In this document: piece after piece, positions 8,808 through 17,363 of the stretch
Position numbering within the stretch: the first letter of the stretch is position 1
Layout of the letters: the number at the start of each line of letters is the position of its first letter
Assembly: GCF_902506195.1 (NCBI RefSeq)
Contig: NZ_LR732817.1
Span: 2,176,244-2,240,243 of the forward strand
Length of the DNA: 64,000 bases
Origin: Citricoccus sp. K5
GTDB taxonomy: Bacteria > Actinomycetota > Actinomycetes > Actinomycetales > Micrococcaceae
Direction of reading: 5' to 3'
The notes under the pieces: model-generated
The model's input: the letters and a program-made list of their open reading frames with translations, nothing else
Databases searched by the model: none
Told to the model about the DNA's origin: nothing
Made by a program: the position numbers and the translations under genes

Positions 8808-9356
8808 ATGGGAACCCGCATGTTCGTGGCCGTCTACCCGCCCGAGGACGTCCGCGAGGAACTGGCCGAGTTCCTCTCCGTCCGCCCGGGCCTGGCCTGG
8901 ACCGGCCCGGAGCAGATGCACCTGACCCTCGCGTTCTTCGGCTCCGTCCCGGACCGTTCCCTCGAGCCGCTCGAGGAGGCACTGGAGAGCTCCGTCCGGA
9001 GCGTCGAGTCCTTCCCCTGCGGTCTGCACGGGGCCGGTGCGTTCCCCCATCCGGACAGCGCCGCAGTGGTGTGGCTGGGCGTCGAGGACGGCGCCGAGGA
9101 CCTGACCCGGCTGGCACGGAAGGCGCGCGGGGCGGGCAACCGGGCCGGCGTCGTGCCCGATGGCAAGGCCTTCCATCCGCACCTGACGCTGGCGCGCCCT
9201 GGCCGCACGAATGCCACCCGGTGGATCCGCGTGCTGGAGACGTTCACGTCGCGGATCTGGGCGGTGGATGAGGTGCATCTGGTCGAGTCGACGCTCCAGG
9301 GGTATGGCCACCGGCCACGGCATCGGACCGTGAAAACGGTACCTTTGACCCCCTGA
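8808..9356 (+). CDS. thpR: RNA 2',3'-cyclic phosphodiesterase
   Basis: 182 aa 2H-phosphoesterase. Both catalytic HxTx motifs are present: HLTLAFFG (~residues 38-45) and HPHLTLARP (~124-132). The N-terminus MFVAVYPPEDVREEL is typical of ThpR (formerly 2'-5' RNA ligase LigT). It hydrolyses 2',3'-cyclic phosphate RNA ends. Monocistronic, with a promoter placed for a leaderless mRNA and no Shine-Dalgarno sequence. Confidence 0.9.
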   Translation: MGTRMFVAVYPPEDVREELAEFLSVRPGLAWTGPEQMHLTLAFFGSVPDRSLEPLEEALESSVRSVESFPCGLHGAGAFPHPDSAAVVWLGVEDGAEDLTRLARKARGAGNRAGVVPDGKAFHPHLTLARPGRTNATRWIRVLETFTSRIWAVDEVHLVESTLQGYGHRPRHRTVKTVPLTP

Positions 9357-9456
9357 CGGGAGGGGCGGGCCTCGGTACCGTGGAATATGCCACGCCGTGC
9401 GCGGTCGGCGTCTCTCACGGTCTTCCGGCGGCCACGGCACGAGGAGAGGACACATC

Positions 9457-10224
9457 ATGACCGCGCGTACTTCCCCGAGGAACACCCCACTCCGCATAAC
9501 GACGGCCCTGCTGGGCGTGGGCGGCATCCTCGTCCTGGGTGCCTGCGCACCCGAGTCCGCATCCGAGACGACCCCGGAGGGCGGCGCGTCTGCCCCCGAC
9601 GGCGGCGTCCAGTCCCTGAGCCCCGGCGCCACCGAGGGCGCGGAGACCACGGACACCGTGGCTTCCGACGCGACGGACACAGCGGATTCGGACGCGGCGG
9701 GTTCAGGCACAGGAGAATCCGGTGCCCCCGCTGACTACACCGCGAGCATGCAGGACATCGAGAGTGAGGTCGGCAGCGCACAGATCCGGGAGATGGACGG
9801 GGCGATGGAGTTCACCGTGGAGGTCTCCGGCATGGAGCCCGGCTTCTACGGCCTGCACGTCCACGAGATCGGCGAATGCAACCCGGACAGCGCCGCACCG
9901 GACGACCCCTCCGAACTGGGAGCCTTCCTCTCAGCCGGCAGCCACATCGGCGCTGACGAGTCCGACCATCCAGACCATGCCGGGGACCTGCCTCCCATCC
10001 TGGTGCAGGAGTCCGGGGAGGGGCACCTGACCTTCCAGACCGACCGGCTGACCGCCGAGCACCTGCAGGATGAGGACGGCGCCGCGATGATGCTGCATTC
10101 CGAACCGGACAACTTCGCCAACATCCCCGAGCGCTATGCCCCCGACGGCCCGGACGAGGACACCACCGGTACCGGCGACGCGGGCTTCCGGTGGGCCTGC
10201 GGCGTAGTCGAGGCGGCCGGCTGA
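9457..10224 (+). CDS. sodC: Cu/Zn superoxide dismutase lipoprotein
   Basis: 255 aa. Start ATG 9457 follows GAGGAGAGGA. A signal peptide ends in a lipobox (VLGAC, Cys ~30), then an acidic Thr/Ser/Gly-rich linker of about 60 residues, then the SOD domain. Copper/zinc ligands are visible: HVHEIGEC, a SHIGADESDHPDHAGDLP block, and MMLHSEPDN. The typical charged loop and the Cys pair (GEC ... WACGVV) for the intrasubunit disulfide are present. Detoxifies superoxide at the cell surface. Transcribed toward the minus-strand gene at 10270, with a palindromic repeat between. Confidence 0.88.
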   Translation: MTARTSPRNTPLRITTALLGVGGILVLGACAPESASETTPEGGASAPDGGVQSLSPGATEGAETTDTVASDATDTADSDAAGSGTGESGAPADYTASMQDIESEVGSAQIREMDGAMEFTVEVSGMEPGFYGLHVHEIGECNPDSAAPDDPSELGAFLSAGSHIGADESDHPDHAGDLPPILVQESGEGHLTFQTDRLTAEHLQDEDGAAMMLHSEPDNFANIPERYAPDGPDEDTTGTGDAGFRWACGVVEAAG

Positions 10225-10233
10225 GGACCCCTT

Positions 10234-10298
10234 GAGTTATGAGCACGCCCGACGACGAGAATCGCCGATTCAGACGACGGTGACCGTGCTCGTAACTC
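10234..10298. repeat. 61-bp palindromic repeat, copy 1
   Basis: Imperfect inverted repeat with arms GAGTTATGAGCACG (10234-10247) and CGTGCTCGTAACTC (10285-10298), one mismatch, around a conserved centre containing CGAGAATCGCCGAT. From GTTA to TAAC it is 61 bp. Lies between convergent genes and contains the last ~9 codons of the gene at 10270. Same family as 11222-11286 and 44881-44941. May act as a bidirectional terminator. Confidence 0.8.
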
Positions 10299-11208
10299 GT
10301 GACTGGCGATGGATGGCCCGGCGTAGGCGTTCCACGAACTGCCTCGCGCCGTCGCTGCGGTAGACGTCATCAGCCGCTTTGACAGATTCCCAGCCATGGT
10401 CTGTAAAGTCGCTGTCCCGCTTGATGTCGCTGTTCAATTGCGTGGCCTCCCCGTGACCTCGTCCGTCGTACTGGATCGCGATCCGCCACTGGGGATAGTG
10501 CAGATCCGGCCGTCTCTTCAGGGTCGGTGAAAGCCAGACCTCCTGGTTCACCACGGGTTCGGGCAGTCCGGCATCAACGATGATCAGCCGAAGCAGGGTC
10601 TCGGCAGGCGAGTCCACGCCTTCACGGATCAGTTCCCTTGCTTGCCGGGCGGCATTGATGCCCTTGGTGCGACGACGGCGCCCCAGCACAGCATCGACCT
10701 CGGCCAAGGTGCACAGCGGGTTCTCCCCCAAGACCCCGTCCGGCCGGACGGGGCCTTTACTTCTCTGTAGCAGCGCGTCTCCGGCAGCGACCAGCCACAC
10801 CGGATCTTTGATCTGCGTGGAGAGGTCCAACCAGGTCCGTGCCGGTGTTGTCAGCCGCAGTCCGTCAAGCTCCACCACGTCCTCGTCGTCCAATCCGGCC
10901 TTATGCCCCTGGATTCCAGGTCGACGCCTGGCCCCGGATTCACCTTTGCTGCCCGTGACGTGAATCGGCCAATCCTCCTCCAGATGGTGCGGCAGCCACA
11001 GGCCCCACAGTCGCGCAGCTGTCGAGTGGCTCAGATACTGTTCCCCGGGCAATGACGACACCGCTTCGACCACTTCGCGCCACGGAAGGTCTCCGAGGTC
11101 CCAGAGCCTGATACCCGGCGTAGGCACCACCAACCACCGGTGCCGCAGTTGGTACTCGGTCATCCCAGATGCACGAGCCTCCTCAGCGGTGAACACCGTC
11201 TTGGCCAC
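10270..11208 (-). CDS. AbiEi-type N-terminus / DUF559-like endonuclease-fold protein
   Basis: 312 aa, GTG start. The N-terminal ~100 residues (FTAEEARASGMTEYQLRHR, YLSHSTAARLWGL) resemble the winged-helix AbiEi/type IV antitoxin-like domain. The C-terminal third (SPAETLLRLIIVDAGLPEP, RRPDLHYPQWRIAIQYDG, DSDFTDHGW) matches the DUF559/Vsr-like PD-(D/E)XK fold: acidic DLHY, then IQYDG. Such fusions are common solitary actinobacterial genes of unproven function. Possible roles are defence or DNA repair (inference). Notably it is bracketed by two direct copies of a 61-bp palindromic repeat, one starting 13 bp before its start codon and one covering its last codons. Confidence 0.7.
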   Translation of the reverse strand: MAKTVFTAEEARASGMTEYQLRHRWLVVPTPGIRLWDLGDLPWREVVEAVSSLPGEQYLSHSTAARLWGLWLPHHLEEDWPIHVTGSKGESGARRRPGIQGHKAGLDDEDVVELDGLRLTTPARTWLDLSTQIKDPVWLVAAGDALLQRSKGPVRPDGVLGENPLCTLAEVDAVLGRRRRTKGINAARQARELIREGVDSPAETLLRLIIVDAGLPEPVVNQEVWLSPTLKRRPDLHYPQWRIAIQYDGRGHGEATQLNSDIKRDSDFTDHGWESVKAADDVYRSDGARQFVERLRRAIHRQSRVTSTVTVV

Positions 11209-11221
11209 GGCGCCTCGAGCC

Positions 11222-11286
11222 GAGTTATGAGCACGACGGACGTCGAGAATCGCCGATAAACCCTTCGTCGATCGTGCTCATAACCC
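11222..11286. repeat. 61-bp palindromic repeat, copy 2
   Basis: Arms GTTATGAGCACG and CGTGCTCATAAC (perfect, 11224-11235 and 11273-11284), with the same core CGAGAATCGCCGAT in the same orientation as copy 1. Lies between the start of the 10270 gene and the end of udgB. Confidence 0.8.
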
Positions 11287-11324
11287 CAGGGGGCAGTGGG
11301 CATCGGGACCGTTACCCGTAGGGG

Positions 11325-12209
11325 TCAAAGTTGCGCGATGACCTCATCCAGCATCTGCTCCGTCAACCGCCCGGTGAAGGTGTTCTGCTGGGAGACGTGG
11401 TAGCAGCCGACCACGCGCACCTCTCTCGGACGGCCGGCACCGGGGCCGCCGCTGACGCCGCTCCCCGGCACCGTGAACACCGTCTGCGCTCCGTGGCCGA
11501 ACTTGGCCCGGGGCCGCGGCACGCTCCAGCCCACGCGCAGCGCCGCGGCGTGCAGCGACTGCCAGCCGATCCCGCCCAGTACCAGGATCGACTCGACCGA
11601 GTCCGCGAGCTGCAGTTCGCGATCCAGCCACGGCCCGCAGGCGGCTCGCTCGGCCGGCGTCGGCTTGTTGTCCGGCGGGGCGCAGTGCACCGGGGCCACC
11701 ATGCGGACGCCGCTGAGCCGTTGCCCGTCCCCGGCTGACACGGACGTCTGCCGGGCGGCATAGCCGGCCCGGTACAGGGCGGCGTGGATCCAGTCCCCTG
11801 AGCGGTCGCCGGTGAACATCCGGCCGGTGCGGTTCCCGCCGTGGGCGGCCGGGGCGAGCCCCACCACGAGGACGCGCGGTTGCTCATCCCCCAGGGACGG
11901 AACGGGCCGGCCCCAATAGGGCTCACCGAGGAACGCCTTCCGCTTGCCCACCGCCACCGACTCCCGCCAGTCCACCAGCCGCGGGCAGGCGCGGCACACG
12001 GAGACCCGGGCGTCGACGTCGGCCAGGGACTGAGCCGTGCTCGCCAACCTCCGGACCTGTGCGGCCGAGGTGGCGGCCGGCGTCGTGGGTCCGGCGGGGT
12101 CCTCCGGCCAGCCGGTGCCGGGCGGGACGGGCGAGGAGAACGGCTGTCCGGTCAGAGGGTGCGGCAGCGGGTGGGGCAGCGGTGGGGGCCGGGCGTCGCC
12201 CAGGGGCAA
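11325..12209 (-). CDS. udgB: uracil-DNA glycosylase family 5
   Basis: 294 aa. Motif A reads [19 protein letters not shown] and motif B reads [13 protein letters not shown], both diagnostic of the UdgB family found in Mycobacterium and other high-GC actinobacteria, which excises uracil, hypoxanthine and related lesions. Four Cys ([22 protein letters not shown]) fit an iron-sulfur cluster. The start is uncertain: the first ~40 residues are Pro-rich and may be shorter in reality. Confidence 0.88.
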   Translation of the reverse strand: MPLGDARPPPLPHPLPHPLTGQPFSSPVPPGTGWPEDPAGPTTPAATSAAQVRRLASTAQSLADVDARVSVCRACPRLVDWRESVAVGKRKAFLGEPYWGRPVPSLGDEQPRVLVVGLAPAAHGGNRTGRMFTGDRSGDWIHAALYRAGYAARQTSVSAGDGQRLSGVRMVAPVHCAPPDNKPTPAERAACGPWLDRELQLADSVESILVLGGIGWQSLHAAALRVGWSVPRPRAKFGHGAQTVFTVPGSGVSGGPGAGRPREVRVVGCYHVSQQNTFTGRLTEQMLDEVIAQL

Positions 12210-12247
12210 TTTTCCATCGGGAGGGGTGCCTCCGCCCGGGACCCCGG

Positions 12248-12553
12248 TCAGGACTGCTGGTCCCGGAGACGGTCGATGTGCTCGGAGGCCTCAGCCTTGG
12301 TCAGGTTCGCGGGCAGTTCCTCACCGGCCTGCTTGGCGAGGGTGTCCAGGTAGGAGCGCTGCGCCTCCGTCATCGGATCGTCACCGCTGACCCAGTCGGC
12401 CGGGTCCTTCTCCAGGGCAGGGTCCTCGGCATCACCGGTCGCGCCGATGGTCCCGACTTCGGCCGGGCCGGCGGCCGACTCTGCGGAGGTCCCCTGTCCG
12501 AGGACCTCTGCCTCTTCCTCCGGGTCCGGGAACTGTGCGGGTGTGGTCGTCAT
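12248..12553 (-). CDS. DUF3072 domain-containing protein
   Basis: 101 aa acidic protein. The C-terminal [20 protein letters not shown] followed by [14 protein letters not shown] is the DUF3072 helix pair. Start chosen at ATG 12553 because AAGGAGT sits 7 nt upstream. N-terminal half is low-complexity Glu/Ala/Gly. Function unknown; a cytosolic stress or DNA-associated role has only been guessed for the family. Confidence 0.78.
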   Translation of the reverse strand: MTTTPAQFPDPEEEAEVLGQGTSAESAAGPAEVGTIGATGDAEDPALEKDPADWVSGDDPMTEAQRSYLDTLAKQAGEELPANLTKAEASEHIDRLRDQQS

Positions 12554-12780
12554 CAGTGACTCCTTCGTGCGGTGGACTGCGGCTGTGATGCACATGCTAA
12601 CGCCCCCCACGGACACCATGGCCAGCACCAAGACCCCCTCCAGGCATACCCTTCGGTAGGTCGGCACGGCCATAGGTGCCGGGCGGATCTACAGTGGGCA
12701 GTGCGCGGTAGGTGGAATCCGCTGCGCCGCGCACCAGCACGACAGGTCGGTCACAGGCCCCGAGAACCAGGAGTACCTGC

Positions 12781-14127
12781 ATGAGTACAGAGATCCAGCC
12801 CGACACCGGCCCCCCGGGGACTGACGGCGCAGAGGCGAAGGGTCCCTGGTCTGACGGCCTGGGCCGCGTGGGCGCCCGTGCCGGGCAGACGCTGCTGATC
12901 GCCGCCGTCGCGGTCGGGGTCATCGTGATGCTGCTGCGCGTGAGTTTGGTGGTGCTCGCCGTGCTGGTGGCCCTGATCCTGGCCTCGGCGGTCTCGCCCC
13001 TGGTGCGCTGGCTGGTCCGCAAGGGCTGGTCACACCTGCTGGCCACCCTGATGTCCTTCCTCCTCATCCTGCTGTTGCTCGGTGGAGTGGTCACCGGCGT
13101 GGTGTTCGCCATCCGCAACGAGTGGGACTCGCTGGTCTCCTCGGCCATGGCGGGCTGGCAGCAACTCCAGGACTTCGTGACCTCTGGCCCCCTGCCCATC
13201 GACCCCTCGCTGATTGACGACGCCATGCAGCAGGTCAGCGACTTTCTCGCCAGCGGTGACTACGCCAGCGGGCTGGCCAGCGGCACCCTCACGGGTATCT
13301 CCGCCGCCACCAGTTTCCTCACCGGCCTGGTGCTGATGATCGTGGTGCTGTTCTTCTTCCTCAAGGACGGCTCGAAGATCATCAACTTCACGCTGCGCTG
13401 GTTCCGGGGCGAAGCCCGTGCCAAGTTGGCCGAATCCGTGGACCGGGCCTCCGGAGTGCTCGGTGGGTACGTGCGCGGCACCGCCACCGTGGCCGCCGTG
13501 GACGCGATCCTGATCGGCGTCGGCCTCGCGGTCATCGGCGTCCCGCTGGCACTGCCCCTGGCCGTGATCGTCTTTGTGGGCGCGTTCATCCCGATCGTGG
13601 GCGCCACCGTGGCCGGCATCCTCGCCGCACTCGTGGCCCTGGTGACCACCGGTCCGGTCGAGGCACTGATCGTGGTCGCCATCGTGGTGGTGGTCAACCA
13701 GCTCGAGGGCAACCTGCTCCAGCCCGTGGTGATGGGCCGGACCCTGAGCCTGCACGCCCTGATCGTGCTGCTCGCCCTGACCATCGGCACCCTGGTGGGC
13801 GGCATCTTCGGTGCCATCCTGGCCGTGCCCTACACCGCCGTCGCCTGGGCCGTCATCCAGGTGTGGACCACCCGTTACCAGGCCGGCGACGACCCCGTCC
13901 TGGGCAAGGATCCCCTGTCCCCCAAGGATCGTCCCGCCCTCAAGGCCTCCGCCGATCAGCGTTCCAAGTACCGGCGTCTGCGCCGCGAGAAGGTCAGCGG
14001 CAATGCCCTCGGCGTGGCCGCGGAGAAGTCGGCACCGGAGTCGGCTCCGGCGCAGGACACTTCCGGTCCCTCGGGCGCCTCAGGGTCTACGGAAACCACC
14101 GGCTCGTCCGGTTCCAAGGAGTCCTGA
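12781..14127 (+). CDS. AI-2E family transporter
   Basis: 448 aa polytopic membrane protein of the AI-2E/PerM-YdiK superfamily. Eight or so membrane segments: two at ~35-85, one at ~95-120, then a soluble stretch (~125-180), and the cluster of five from ~185 to ~370 with the conserved GYVRGTATVAAVDAILIGVG and GAFIPIVGATVAG blocks. A Ser/Thr/Gly-rich tail follows. Start ATG 12781 with AGGAG upstream. Substrate is not predictable; members include autoinducer-2 exporters and Na+/H+ antiporters. Confidence 0.85.
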   Translation: MSTEIQPDTGPPGTDGAEAKGPWSDGLGRVGARAGQTLLIAAVAVGVIVMLLRVSLVVLAVLVALILASAVSPLVRWLVRKGWSHLLATLMSFLLILLLLGGVVTGVVFAIRNEWDSLVSSAMAGWQQLQDFVTSGPLPIDPSLIDDAMQQVSDFLASGDYASGLASGTLTGISAATSFLTGLVLMIVVLFFFLKDGSKIINFTLRWFRGEARAKLAESVDRASGVLGGYVRGTATVAAVDAILIGVGLAVIGVPLALPLAVIVFVGAFIPIVGATVAGILAALVALVTTGPVEALIVVAIVVVVNQLEGNLLQPVVMGRTLSLHALIVLLALTIGTLVGGIFGAILAVPYTAVAWAVIQVWTTRYQAGDDPVLGKDPLSPKDRPALKASADQRSKYRRLRREKVSGNALGVAAEKSAPESAPAQDTSGPSGASGSTETTGSSGSKES

Positions 14128-14137
14128 CCCGTTCGGC

Positions 14138-14833
14138 CTACCGTTCGCCGGTGCCGGCCTTCTTCCGGGGGCCCGGCACCTTCGCGTCGGATTCGCGCAG
14201 GTACAGCGGCTGCACCGGCAGGATCCCCCGGCCACGGCGCAGGGCGAGCTCGCCGACCAGGCCGAGCGAGCCGGCGTCGGGCACGGCGGTGGAGAACTCC
14301 GCGACCGCCGCCAGGGCATCCGGGTACAGCCCGGCCCCGGCGCCGTAGGCCGGCAGCGGGGTGACCTCGTCAGGGGCCGTGACGAAGGGCCCGTGCAGGC
14401 GCTGGAACTGCCCGCCCACGGACGCATAGTGAGCCCAGTAGACCTCACGGCGGCGGGCGTCAGTGGCCACCACGAACTCCTCGACCCCCGCCCGGAAGGC
14501 TTCCTCAGCCGCAGGCAGCGCGATCGCGTCCAGGCTCATCACTCCGTGCACCGGCAGCCCCCACGCGAACGCGAGCGAACGCGCCGTCACCAGACCGGCG
14601 CGCAGCCCGGTGAACGGCCCGGGCCCGACGCCGGCCACCACCGCACGCAGATCGCCCGGCTCCATCCTCGCCTCCTCGAGAACCCGGCGGACCGCCGGCG
14701 TGAGCACCTCGGCATGCGTGTTGGTCTCGATGGAGGCATAGCGGGCCAGGACCTCGCCGCCCTGCACCACGGCCACACTGGCGGTGGCGGAGGCATCGAG
14801 GGCGAGGAGGGGCCGGGAGGAGTGGTCGGGCAT
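14138..14833 (-). CDS. tsaB: tRNA threonylcarbamoyladenosine biosynthesis protein TsaB
   Basis: 231 aa ASKHA-fold partner of TsaD/TsaE in t6A37 synthesis. LLALDASATASVAVV (residues ~9-23) and GVGPGPFTGLRAGLVTARSL (~68-87) are the TsaB signature; the C-terminal half is short, as usual. Directly converges on the AI-2E permease with a 10-bp gap. Read from its own leaderless-type promoter rather than from a tsaE-tsaB operon. Confidence 0.88.
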   Translation of the reverse strand: MPDHSSRPLLALDASATASVAVVQGGEVLARYASIETNTHAEVLTPAVRRVLEEARMEPGDLRAVVAGVGPGPFTGLRAGLVTARSLAFAWGLPVHGVMSLDAIALPAAEEAFRAGVEEFVVATDARRREVYWAHYASVGGQFQRLHGPFVTAPDEVTPLPAYGAGAGLYPDALAAVAEFSTAVPDAGSLGLVGELALRRGRGILPVQPLYLRESDAKVPGPRKKAGTGER

Positions 14834-14839
14834 GGGTCC

Positions 14840-14845
14840 AGTCTA
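14840..14845 (-). promoter_or_regulatory. -10 box of leaderless tsaB promoter
   Basis: TAGACT on the minus strand, ending 6 nt before the ATG at 14833. The -35 is weak (GTTACT about 16 nt upstream). Confidence 0.5.
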
Positions 14846-14911
14846 CGAAGGGGACAGGGCCAGTAACCTACGGGGACCGCCCGCGATGGCCGAATACCAC
14901 GAAAGGACTCC

Positions 14912-15226
14912 ATGCGATTATTCGATCCCCGAAACCGCGAGACCACTGCCCGGATGGCCCGTGTGTATGCCATCTTCGAACTTCTGCACACCGCTGCCGA
15001 CTTCCTGGCCGCCGGCCTGTTCATCATCGGCAGCATTTTCTTCTTCGACGAGTCGACGAGGATCGCAGGCACGTGGTGCTTCCTGGCCGGATCCATCTGC
15101 TTCGCCCTGAAGCCGACCATCCGTCTCACCCGCGAGTTGCGAATGGCCTCCTTGCGCCGAGTCGACCGGCTGGCCGAGAAAGCGCCCGAGGCTCCGAGGG
15201 ACCTGTTCTCCGAGCCCCGGCACTAA
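14912..15226 (+). CDS. YrhK-like domain membrane protein
   Basis: 104 aa with two membrane segments (~residues 17-45 and ~50-68) and the pattern ELLHTAADFLAAGLFIIGS ... GTWCFLAGSICFALKPTIRL, matching the YrhK domain of unknown function. SD GAAAGGA precedes the ATG. Cationic C-terminal helix. Stands alone. Confidence 0.72.
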   Translation: MRLFDPRNRETTARMARVYAIFELLHTAADFLAAGLFIIGSIFFFDESTRIAGTWCFLAGSICFALKPTIRLTRELRMASLRRVDRLAEKAPEAPRDLFSEPRH

Positions 15227-15580
15227 CGGCGTTCCACCTCCGCGCAGCTACCATCACCCAGGCCATCACCCCGTTAATCGCCCCCTCCAGGCCGCTGCCG
15301 CCGGGCCCGGATCACCTGGGTGAGAACCTGTCCACATTCCGGAACGGTCAGCGCCCGCGGCGGAGTGGGCGTGGTGCCGTAACCGGGCAGGTCCATCGAA
15401 TCCCAGGTCTGCGTGCTAGCAACCGGAGCCATTGCACCGGTTCCGCAGTCCCCCGGCCGTCCCGTCTTCACGGCTGCTCCCGGCCGCACCTACGCTGGCC
15501 GGGACAGCGATTGACCACAACGGACGCCCGAGCCTGTCACGGCCTCCACGGACAGGTGGCGTTCGGGAGAGGTGCACATC
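15227..15580. other. intergenic region without a convincing gene
   Basis: 354 bp. A minus-strand frame at 15274-15430 (MAPVASTQTWDSMDLPGYG...) has fair third-position GC but no Shine-Dalgarno and no recognised family; I do not call it. A GGGAGAGG SD for the hydrolase lies at the right end. Confidence 0.5.
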
Positions 15581-16273
15581 ATGGTCCAGTCCACCCCCGA
15601 CGCCCCGGGGCAACCCGAACAGCCTCCGCTCTCAACGGAGGCGCACATCCCGGCAGCGCATGTGACGCTCGAGGGCCATTTCGTCCTGCCGCAGGTCAAC
15701 GCCCCCGTGGTGGTCTTCGCCCATGGCAGCGGCAGTGGGCGGAACAGCGAGCGCAACCAGTACGTGGCATCCGTCCTGCAAGATGCCGGCCTCGGCACCC
15801 TACTGCTGGACCTGCTCACCCCGGAGGAGGAAACCGACCGGGAGAACGTCTTCGACATCCCCAAACTCGCCCAACGGATCACCGCAGCCGAGGCATGGGT
15901 GCACCGGCAACCGCAGAGCATGTCCTCACCGGTCGGGTTCTTCGGCGCCAGCACCGGGGCCGGTGCCGCGCTATGGGCCGCTGCTGAGCCCGGTGCCCGT
16001 GTCGGAGCCGTGGTCTCTCGAGGCGGCCGGCCGGATCTGGCCGAAGGACGAAGGGGCAAGGTCGAGGCTCCCACCCTGCTGATCGTCGGCCGCGAGGACC
16101 AGCAGGTGCTCGAGTTCAACCGCCAGGCCCAATCCGAGCTGCGGTGCGAGAACGCGCTGGAGATCGTCGACGGCGCCACGCACCTCTTCGAGGAGCCCGG
16201 CGCCCTGGAGCAGGTCGCCCGTCTGGCGTCAGAGTGGTTCGCCCGGCACCTTCCCTCGGCAGAAGGACGCTAG
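15581..16273 (+). CDS. alpha/beta hydrolase, dienelactone-hydrolase-like
   Basis: 230 aa. Oxyanion region FAHGSGSGRNSERNQYVA (~residues 47-64), nucleophile elbow GFFGASTGAGAA (Ser ~126), acid in LIVGREDQQV and His in GATHLFEEPGAL complete the triad. This architecture is common in small cytosolic hydrolases often found beside phosphoribosyltransferase or DLH-type genes. Start chosen at ATG 15581 (SD GGGAGAGG); GTG 15572 is possible. Substrate unknown. Convergent with galE. Confidence 0.8.
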   Translation: MVQSTPDAPGQPEQPPLSTEAHIPAAHVTLEGHFVLPQVNAPVVVFAHGSGSGRNSERNQYVASVLQDAGLGTLLLDLLTPEEETDRENVFDIPKLAQRITAAEAWVHRQPQSMSSPVGFFGASTGAGAALWAAAEPGARVGAVVSRGGRPDLAEGRRGKVEAPTLLIVGREDQQVLEFNRQAQSELRCENALEIVDGATHLFEEPGALEQVARLASEWFARHLPSAEGR

Positions 16274-16307
16274 AACGCCAGCGGCTGCCTCATCCGTTCG
16301 ACCGCGC

Positions 16308-17285
16308 CTACCGCGTGTGCTGCGCTTCCCACGCCTGCCGCGCACTCCAGGCCGAGGCCACCATGTCCTGGACGGAATACCGCATGGTCCAGCCCAGGTC
16401 CCTCGCGGCCAGAGTCCCGTCGGCCACAATCCGCGCCGGGTCACCCGGCCGGCGGTCCTGCACTTCCGGTTCGAAGTCGATCCCGGTCACCGAGGCCATC
16501 GCGTCCATGATCTCCCGGACGGAGGTCCCCGCACCGGAGCCCAGGTTGTAGACGGGCTCCACTGACTCCCCCGCCTCCAGGCGCCGCGCCGCCGCCACAT
16601 GTGCTTCGGCCAGGTCGGCCACATGGATGTAGTCGCGCACGCAGGTGCCGTCCGGCGTCGGGTAATCCGCGCCGTTGATGCGCGGCGTCCTCCCGGCCAC
16701 CAACGCATCGAACACGAGCGGGAACAGGTTGTGCGGGCTGGTGTCGCTGATGCGGTCCGTGCCGGAGCCGACCACGTTGAAGTAGCGCAGCGAGGTGTGC
16801 CGCAGTCCGGCCGCACGCGCCTGGTCGGCCAGCAACCACTCGCCGATCAGCTTGGTCTCGCCGTAGGGCGATTCCGGCACGGTCGCACTGGCCTCGGTCA
16901 CCAGCTCACTGTGCGGTGTGCCGAACGTCGCGGCAGAGGAGGAGAACACCATGTTCGCCACGCCGTCGCCCTCCATCGCCTCCAGCAGGGCCACCATCCC
17001 GGTGACGTTGTCGCGGTAGGTGCGCAGCGGCTTCCGCACGGACTCCCCGGCGTACTTGTACCCGGCAATATGCACGACGCCGGCCACCCCGTGTTCGGCG
17101 AACGCGCCTTCCAGCGCGGCCCGGTCATTCAGGTCCGCCTGGATGAAGGGCACGTCCTCCGGCACGAAACCGCGGTGTCCACTGGAGAGGTTGTCCACCA
17201 CCACCGTGTCGATCCCGACGGCCCGAAAGGCCTCCACCACGTGCGCGCCGATATAGCCGGCCCCGCCGGTCACCATCCAAGTCAT
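16308..17285 (-). CDS. galE: UDP-glucose 4-epimerase
   Basis: 325 aa short-chain-type epimerase. NAD-binding TGGAGYIGAHVVEAF at the N-terminus, VVDNLSSGH, catalytic SPYGETKLIGE (Tyr-x-x-x-Lys, ~residues 140-150), and GTCVRDYIHVADLAEAHVAA near the C-terminus are all canonical. Interconverts UDP-Glc and UDP-Gal for envelope polysaccharides. A TAAGCT -10 box ends 6 nt before the ATG. Divergent from the AztD-like gene with 78 bp between. Confidence 0.9.
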   Translation of the reverse strand: MTWMVTGGAGYIGAHVVEAFRAVGIDTVVVDNLSSGHRGFVPEDVPFIQADLNDRAALEGAFAEHGVAGVVHIAGYKYAGESVRKPLRTYRDNVTGMVALLEAMEGDGVANMVFSSSAATFGTPHSELVTEASATVPESPYGETKLIGEWLLADQARAAGLRHTSLRYFNVVGSGTDRISDTSPHNLFPLVFDALVAGRTPRINGADYPTPDGTCVRDYIHVADLAEAHVAAARRLEAGESVEPVYNLGSGAGTSVREIMDAMASVTGIDFEPEVQDRRPGDPARIVADGTLAARDLGWTMRYSVQDMVASAWSARQAWEAQHTR

Positions 17286-17291
17286 ACCGTC

Positions 17292-17297
17292 AGCTTA
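17292..17297 (-). promoter_or_regulatory. -10 box of leaderless galE promoter
   Basis: TAAGCT on the minus strand, 6 nt before the ATG at 17285. No good -35. Confidence 0.4.
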
Positions 17298-17326
17298 CGG
17301 AATCCGTCTCTCCACTCTCGCCATTG

Positions 17327-17356
17327 TTGCAACTCGTTCGCAATTGCATTTAGAGT
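17327..17356 (+). promoter_or_regulatory. promoter and possible operator of aztD-like gene
   Basis: TTGCAA (17327-17332), 18-bp spacer, TAGAGT (17351-17356) ending 7 nt before the ATG. The spacer carries a TTGC-N9-GCAA dyad (17327-17343), which could bind a metal regulator (inference; it does not match the usual Zur box well). Confidence 0.45.
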
Positions 17357-17363
17357 TCTCGTC

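Noticed and set aside
10270..11208. A complete type IV toxin-antitoxin pair
   Set aside because: Only an AbiEi-like N-terminus fused to a nuclease-like domain is present; no AbiEii-type nucleotidyltransferase toxin gene is adjacent.
16599..17363. A 255-codon N-terminal extension of the AztD-like protein
   Set aside because: The extension lies over galE on the opposite strand, is His/Gly/Arg-rich, and a proper signal peptide with lipobox begins at ATG 17364 just after a promoter.
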